NCBI GenBank assembly: GCA_049688015.1 | Contig: JBAVJZ010000053.1 | Span: forward strand, 1 to 16,335 | Direction: 5' to 3' | Source: CSP1-8 sp049688015 | GTDB lineage: Bacteria; Desulfobacterota; Deferrimicrobia; Deferrimicrobiales; Deferrimicrobiaceae | Length of the DNA: 16,335 nt | Part shown: piece after piece, positions 15,840 through 16,335 of the stretch | Position numbering within the stretch: position 1 is the stretch's first letter | Layout: every line of letters begins with the position of its first letter | Program-made: the position numbers and the translations under genes | The notes under the pieces: model-generated | Database searches by the model: none | What the model saw: only the letters and a program-made list of their open reading frames with translations | What the model was told of the DNA's origin: nothing

Positions 15840-15865
15840 ATTAGGCAGTCTAATTCGCGTTAGGC
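15840..15865 (+). other. attI recombination site
   Basis: The core GTTAGGC (15859-15865) matches the GTTRRRY consensus, with strand exchange expected after the G at 15859. Immediately upstream, ATTAGGC and GTCTAAT form an imperfect inverted pair, and GGCAGTCTAATTCGC just before the core recalls the simple site of attI1 (GGCAGTC...GTTAGGC). It lies 185 bases after the intI stop and directly before the first cassette. The core is clear; the left limit of attI is not defined. Confidence 0.75.
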
Positions 15866-15888
15866 ATATTTCGACAGGAGAGAACGAT

Positions 15889-16119
15889 ATGACTACAGAA
15901 AAAAACAGCAAAATTTTCGGATGTAGTTTGTTAAAAGGTGCCGCTACTATTATTTATACCTATAAAATTCATTATTCTTCTCAAAGAGGAACAAGAAAAG
16001 AGGATAAACGTATTCTTTCTGAAATAGATTGTAAAAATGCAAAAGATTGTGGCGTCTTGGACAATAAAGGAACCTATAATTGGACAAAATGTGTTCACCC
16101 AGAGTTGAAAAGAAAATAA
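15889..16119 (+). CDS. Small basic cassette-encoded protein of unknown function
   Basis: This 76-residue protein is not recognised. ATG at 15889 is preceded by AGGAGAGAACGAT, a good ribosome site, and the frame ends TAATAG. It is strongly basic (16 Lys/Arg against 8 Asp/Glu) and has four cysteines (12, 48, 54, 68), three of them in the C-terminal half. There is no clear signal peptide or membrane helix, only a short hydrophobic stretch at about 18-23. Codon use is AT-rich, unlike the flanking chromosome. Its only context is the integron cassette, and no function is inferred. Confidence 0.7.
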   Translation: MTTEKNSKIFGCSLLKGAATIIYTYKIHYSSQRGTRKEDKRILSEIDCKNAKDCGVLDNKGTYNWTKCVHPELKRK

Positions 16120-16121
16120 TA

Positions 16122-16147
16122 GTTAGGTTTTGATGAAAATGCCTAAC
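16122..16147 (+). repeat. Inverted repeat overlapping the attC left core
   Basis: GTTAGG (16122-16127) is the complement of CCTAAC (16142-16147) inside the attC left core. TTTT and AAAA extend the stem around a GATG loop with a two-base bulge. The left arm itself is a core-like GTTAGGT. It may be an old recombination scar, or a hairpin that competes with the normal attC fold. Confidence 0.5.
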
Positions 16148-16212
16148 AACAGGCTGAAGCTGACGGCTGCCCTACCGAAGACCGGTGGCTCCGCAGCTGA
16201 TATGGGTTGACC
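16141..16212 (+). other. attC recombination site of cassette 1
   Basis: The site opens with GCCTAAC (RYYYAAC) and closes with GTTGACC at 16206-16212. Inside, AGCTG-A-CGG (16158-16166) pairs with CCGCAGCT (16191-16198), giving eight pairs and one extrahelical A at 16163, as IntI requires. The stem continues as GCC with GGC and ACCG with CGGT around the loop AAGAC (16178-16182). The text AAGCTGACGG is close to the common attC left box. The 72-base length is typical. The last bases of the right core (GACC) deviate from RRRY because they belong to the next cassette or to flanking DNA. Confidence 0.87.
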
Positions 16213-16301
16213 GATCAAGTGTAAAATTTTTGGGTCTGTGTTTTTCGCTCTTTGTTCTTGTACCTCCTTTTGCGGCGGGACGGGGCAAGGGGATCACGAC
16301 G

Positions 16302-16335
16302 ATGATCATGCTGATATGCGCGGGTTGGTTACCGC
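16302..16335 (+). CDS. Possible start of a second cassette gene (cut by window edge)
   Basis: After attC the DNA turns GC-rich again. ATG at 16302 follows AAGGGG by nine bases and starts MIMLICAGWLP, then leaves the window. The same frame is open back to 16206 and encodes a hydrophobic stretch (FSLFVLVPPFAAG), so a TTG start near 16230 giving a signal peptide is also possible. Too little is visible to name it. Confidence 0.3.
   Translation, partial: MIMLICAGWLP

Larger units (their letters stand above)
15860..16206 (+). mobile_element. Integron gene cassette 1
   Basis: The cassette runs from the TT of the attI core to the G of the attC right core, 347 bases. It has one open frame and one attC, the standard cassette form. 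If excised as a circle its right core would be GTTAGGC, a perfect complement of the left core GCCTAAC at 16141-16147, which strongly supports these limits. It is far richer in A and T than the rest of the window, consistent with separate origin. Confidence 0.85.

Noticed and set aside
1..16335. CRISPR array, tRNA or rRNA gene, insertion sequence
   Set aside because: No regularly spaced repeats, no tRNA-like folds and no transposase found on either strand; the only mobile structure is the integron.

Overview
This is a GC-rich bacterial chromosomal window with tight gene packing, many GTG/TTG starts and strong Shine-Dalgarno sites. The gene content is an MSHA-like type IV pilus/type II secretion cluster, a trans-polyprenyl synthase, rlmE, radA, larC and a chromosomal integron. 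It would suit a Desulfobacterota (deltaproteobacterial) or related environmental Gram-negative, but no rRNA or diagnostic marker is present, so the assignment is an inference.

Region 1 (1-10079, all minus strand) is a near-complete MSHA-like pilus/secretion assembly cluster. In transcription order it reads: GspG-like prepilin, a hairpin-plus-T-tract terminator, GspE/MshE-type ATPase, GspF/PilC-type membrane protein, second GspG-like pseudopilin, fused PilM-PilN protein, PilO-like, PilP-like, secretin, ExeA/MshM-type AAA ATPase, and the 5' end of an MshN/GspB-like protein that runs off the left edge. From the pilM-N gene on, this follows the mshI-J-K-L-M-N order. Five junctions are 4-base ATGA or GTGA stop/start overlaps and the others are 1-10 bases apart, so the eight junctions downstream of the terminator look translationally coupled. 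The prepilin is a separate unit whose terminator sits directly before the ATPase gene; read-through there could set the ratio of pilin to machinery.

Region 2 (10080-14521) is housekeeping. It holds a long-chain trans-polyprenyl diphosphate synthase (minus), rlmE 23S rRNA methyltransferase (plus, divergent from it), and a larC-radA pair (minus) that overlaps by 13 bases. rlmE and radA converge.

Region 3 (14522-16335) is an integron. An intact tyrosine recombinase has the IntI-specific insertion and all catalytic residues. It is followed by an attI-like site with a G^TTAGGC core, an AT-rich cassette carrying one small unknown basic protein, a foldable attC site, and the start of what may be a second cassette. 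The integrase is transcribed in the same direction as the cassettes, so attI lies past its 3' end. This is the reverse of the usual divergent layout and the most notable feature of the window. No stretch longer than 300 bases lacks a gene or an integron element.
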